A DNA stretch of 15,331 nt, from assembly GCA_027577415.1 (NCBI GenBank), contig JANBQS010000565.1, forward strand, positions 1 to 15,331, read 5' to 3'. Positions within the stretch are counted from its first letter, which is position 1, and each line of letters begins with the position of its first letter. Positions 15,067 through 15,331 of the stretch are shown in pieces. The notes beneath the pieces are model-generated. The model made no database searches, had not been told where the DNA came from, and was given only the letters and a program-made list of their open reading frames with translations. The translations under genes and the position numbers were made by a program. This DNA comes from Coemansia sp. RSA 922. Lineage: Eukaryota; Kickxellomycota; Kickxellomycetes; Kickxellales; Kickxellaceae.

Positions 15067-15117
15067 CCAAGCAGTTACCAAGTCCAAGGCTTGGGGGCTT
15101 TCTTTGATTAGGCTTGG
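15067..15117. repeat. Cluster of five CCAAG/CTTGG boxes
   Basis: CCAAG occurs at 15067-15071, 15078-15082 and 15084-15088, and its complement CTTGG at 15090-15094 and 15113-15117. CCAAGGCTTGG (15084-15094) is an inverted repeat with a 1-base spacer. The cluster is in the spacer before the last gene and may be a regulator binding site. Confidence 0.35.
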
Positions 15118-15230
15118 ATTTGATCAAGAATGTAATAGTCAACAAAGTGATTGAAAGTTTTCTCTTTTCCTCTTTTCTTTTTGTTTATCTTTATTTATTC
15201 GTAATTTAACAACATTAACTTTATATCATC

Positions 15231-15331
15231 ATGATGCCTACCAGCAGTGGGGCTGTCCCACCACTCACGTCCAGCATCCCGATGCTCGAGAGCGAGAGCT
15301 CGCTGCGGCACCGGCTGAATTCCGACTCACA
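15231..15331 (+). CDS. N-terminus of an unidentified protein (partial)
   Basis: An ATGATG pair begins an open frame of 33 codons that runs off the window. The peptide starts MMPTSSGAVPPLTSSIP and is rich in Ser, Pro and Glu with no signal peptide or TM, so it looks like a disordered cytosolic N-terminus. Base composition shifts sharply from the AT-rich leader to GC-rich coding sequence at the ATG. The leader ends ATATCATC, as at other starts here. The family cannot be named. The iron-GATA-like element upstream hints at iron-linked control. Confidence 0.55.
   Translation, partial: MMPTSSGAVPPLTSSIPMLESESSLRHRLNSDS

Overview
The window looks like nuclear DNA from a gene-dense, intron-poor fungus. 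All eight complete protein genes that have recognisable families read as single uninterrupted frames. They are GC-rich and sit between short AT-rich spacers with TATA-like boxes, T-rich or pyrimidine-rich leaders and eukaryotic start contexts. The gene content is fungal: a Fet3-type ferroxidase divergently paired with an Ftr1 permease, an SNG1/DUF3533 membrane protein, an arrestin-fold protein and a Nedd8-type cullin. An early-diverging lineage, for example Zoopagomycota/Kickxellomycotina, is a plausible guess because of the secreted trypsin and the intronless genes. The sequence alone does not prove it.

Layout from left to right: the C-terminal end of an unidentified basic protein (+, 2-76); a spacer with a strong hairpin (117-150); a cullin (+, 241-2520); an SNG1-like six-TM membrane protein (+, 2642-4096); a convergent carbonyl-reductase-like SDR that lacks the catalytic Tyr (-, 4202-5116); a 533-bp divergent spacer; a secreted, probably GPI-anchored trypsin-like protease (+, 5650-6678). 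Four minus-strand genes follow: an arrestin-like protein (6727-8682), an 80-residue Cys-rich single-pass membrane protein (8821-9063), a long-chain acyl-CoA synthetase (9247-11202) and the ferroxidase (11345-13174). Next come a 788-bp divergent regulatory region, the iron permease (+, 13963-14997), a 233-bp spacer and the first 33 codons of an unidentified gene (+, 15231 to the window end).

The clearest functional unit is the iron-uptake pair. The ferroxidase keeps its copper ligands and the acidic/Tyr residues tied to Fe(II) oxidation in Fet3. The permease has two REXXE motifs. Together they would form the plasma-membrane high-affinity reductive iron-uptake complex. The shared promoter has several GATAA cores, and a perfect ATCAGATAA (the extended site of fungal iron-GATA repressors) lies between the permease and the next gene. 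The other genes are unlinked housekeeping, membrane or secreted functions: ubiquitin ligase scaffold, lipid activation, arrestin-type adaptor and protease. I found no tRNA, rRNA, transposon or CRISPR array. Nothing amounts to a clearly new multi-gene system. The oddities most worth checking are the Tyr-less SDR, the hairpin before the cullin, the promoter architecture around the iron genes and the small Cys-rich membrane protein.
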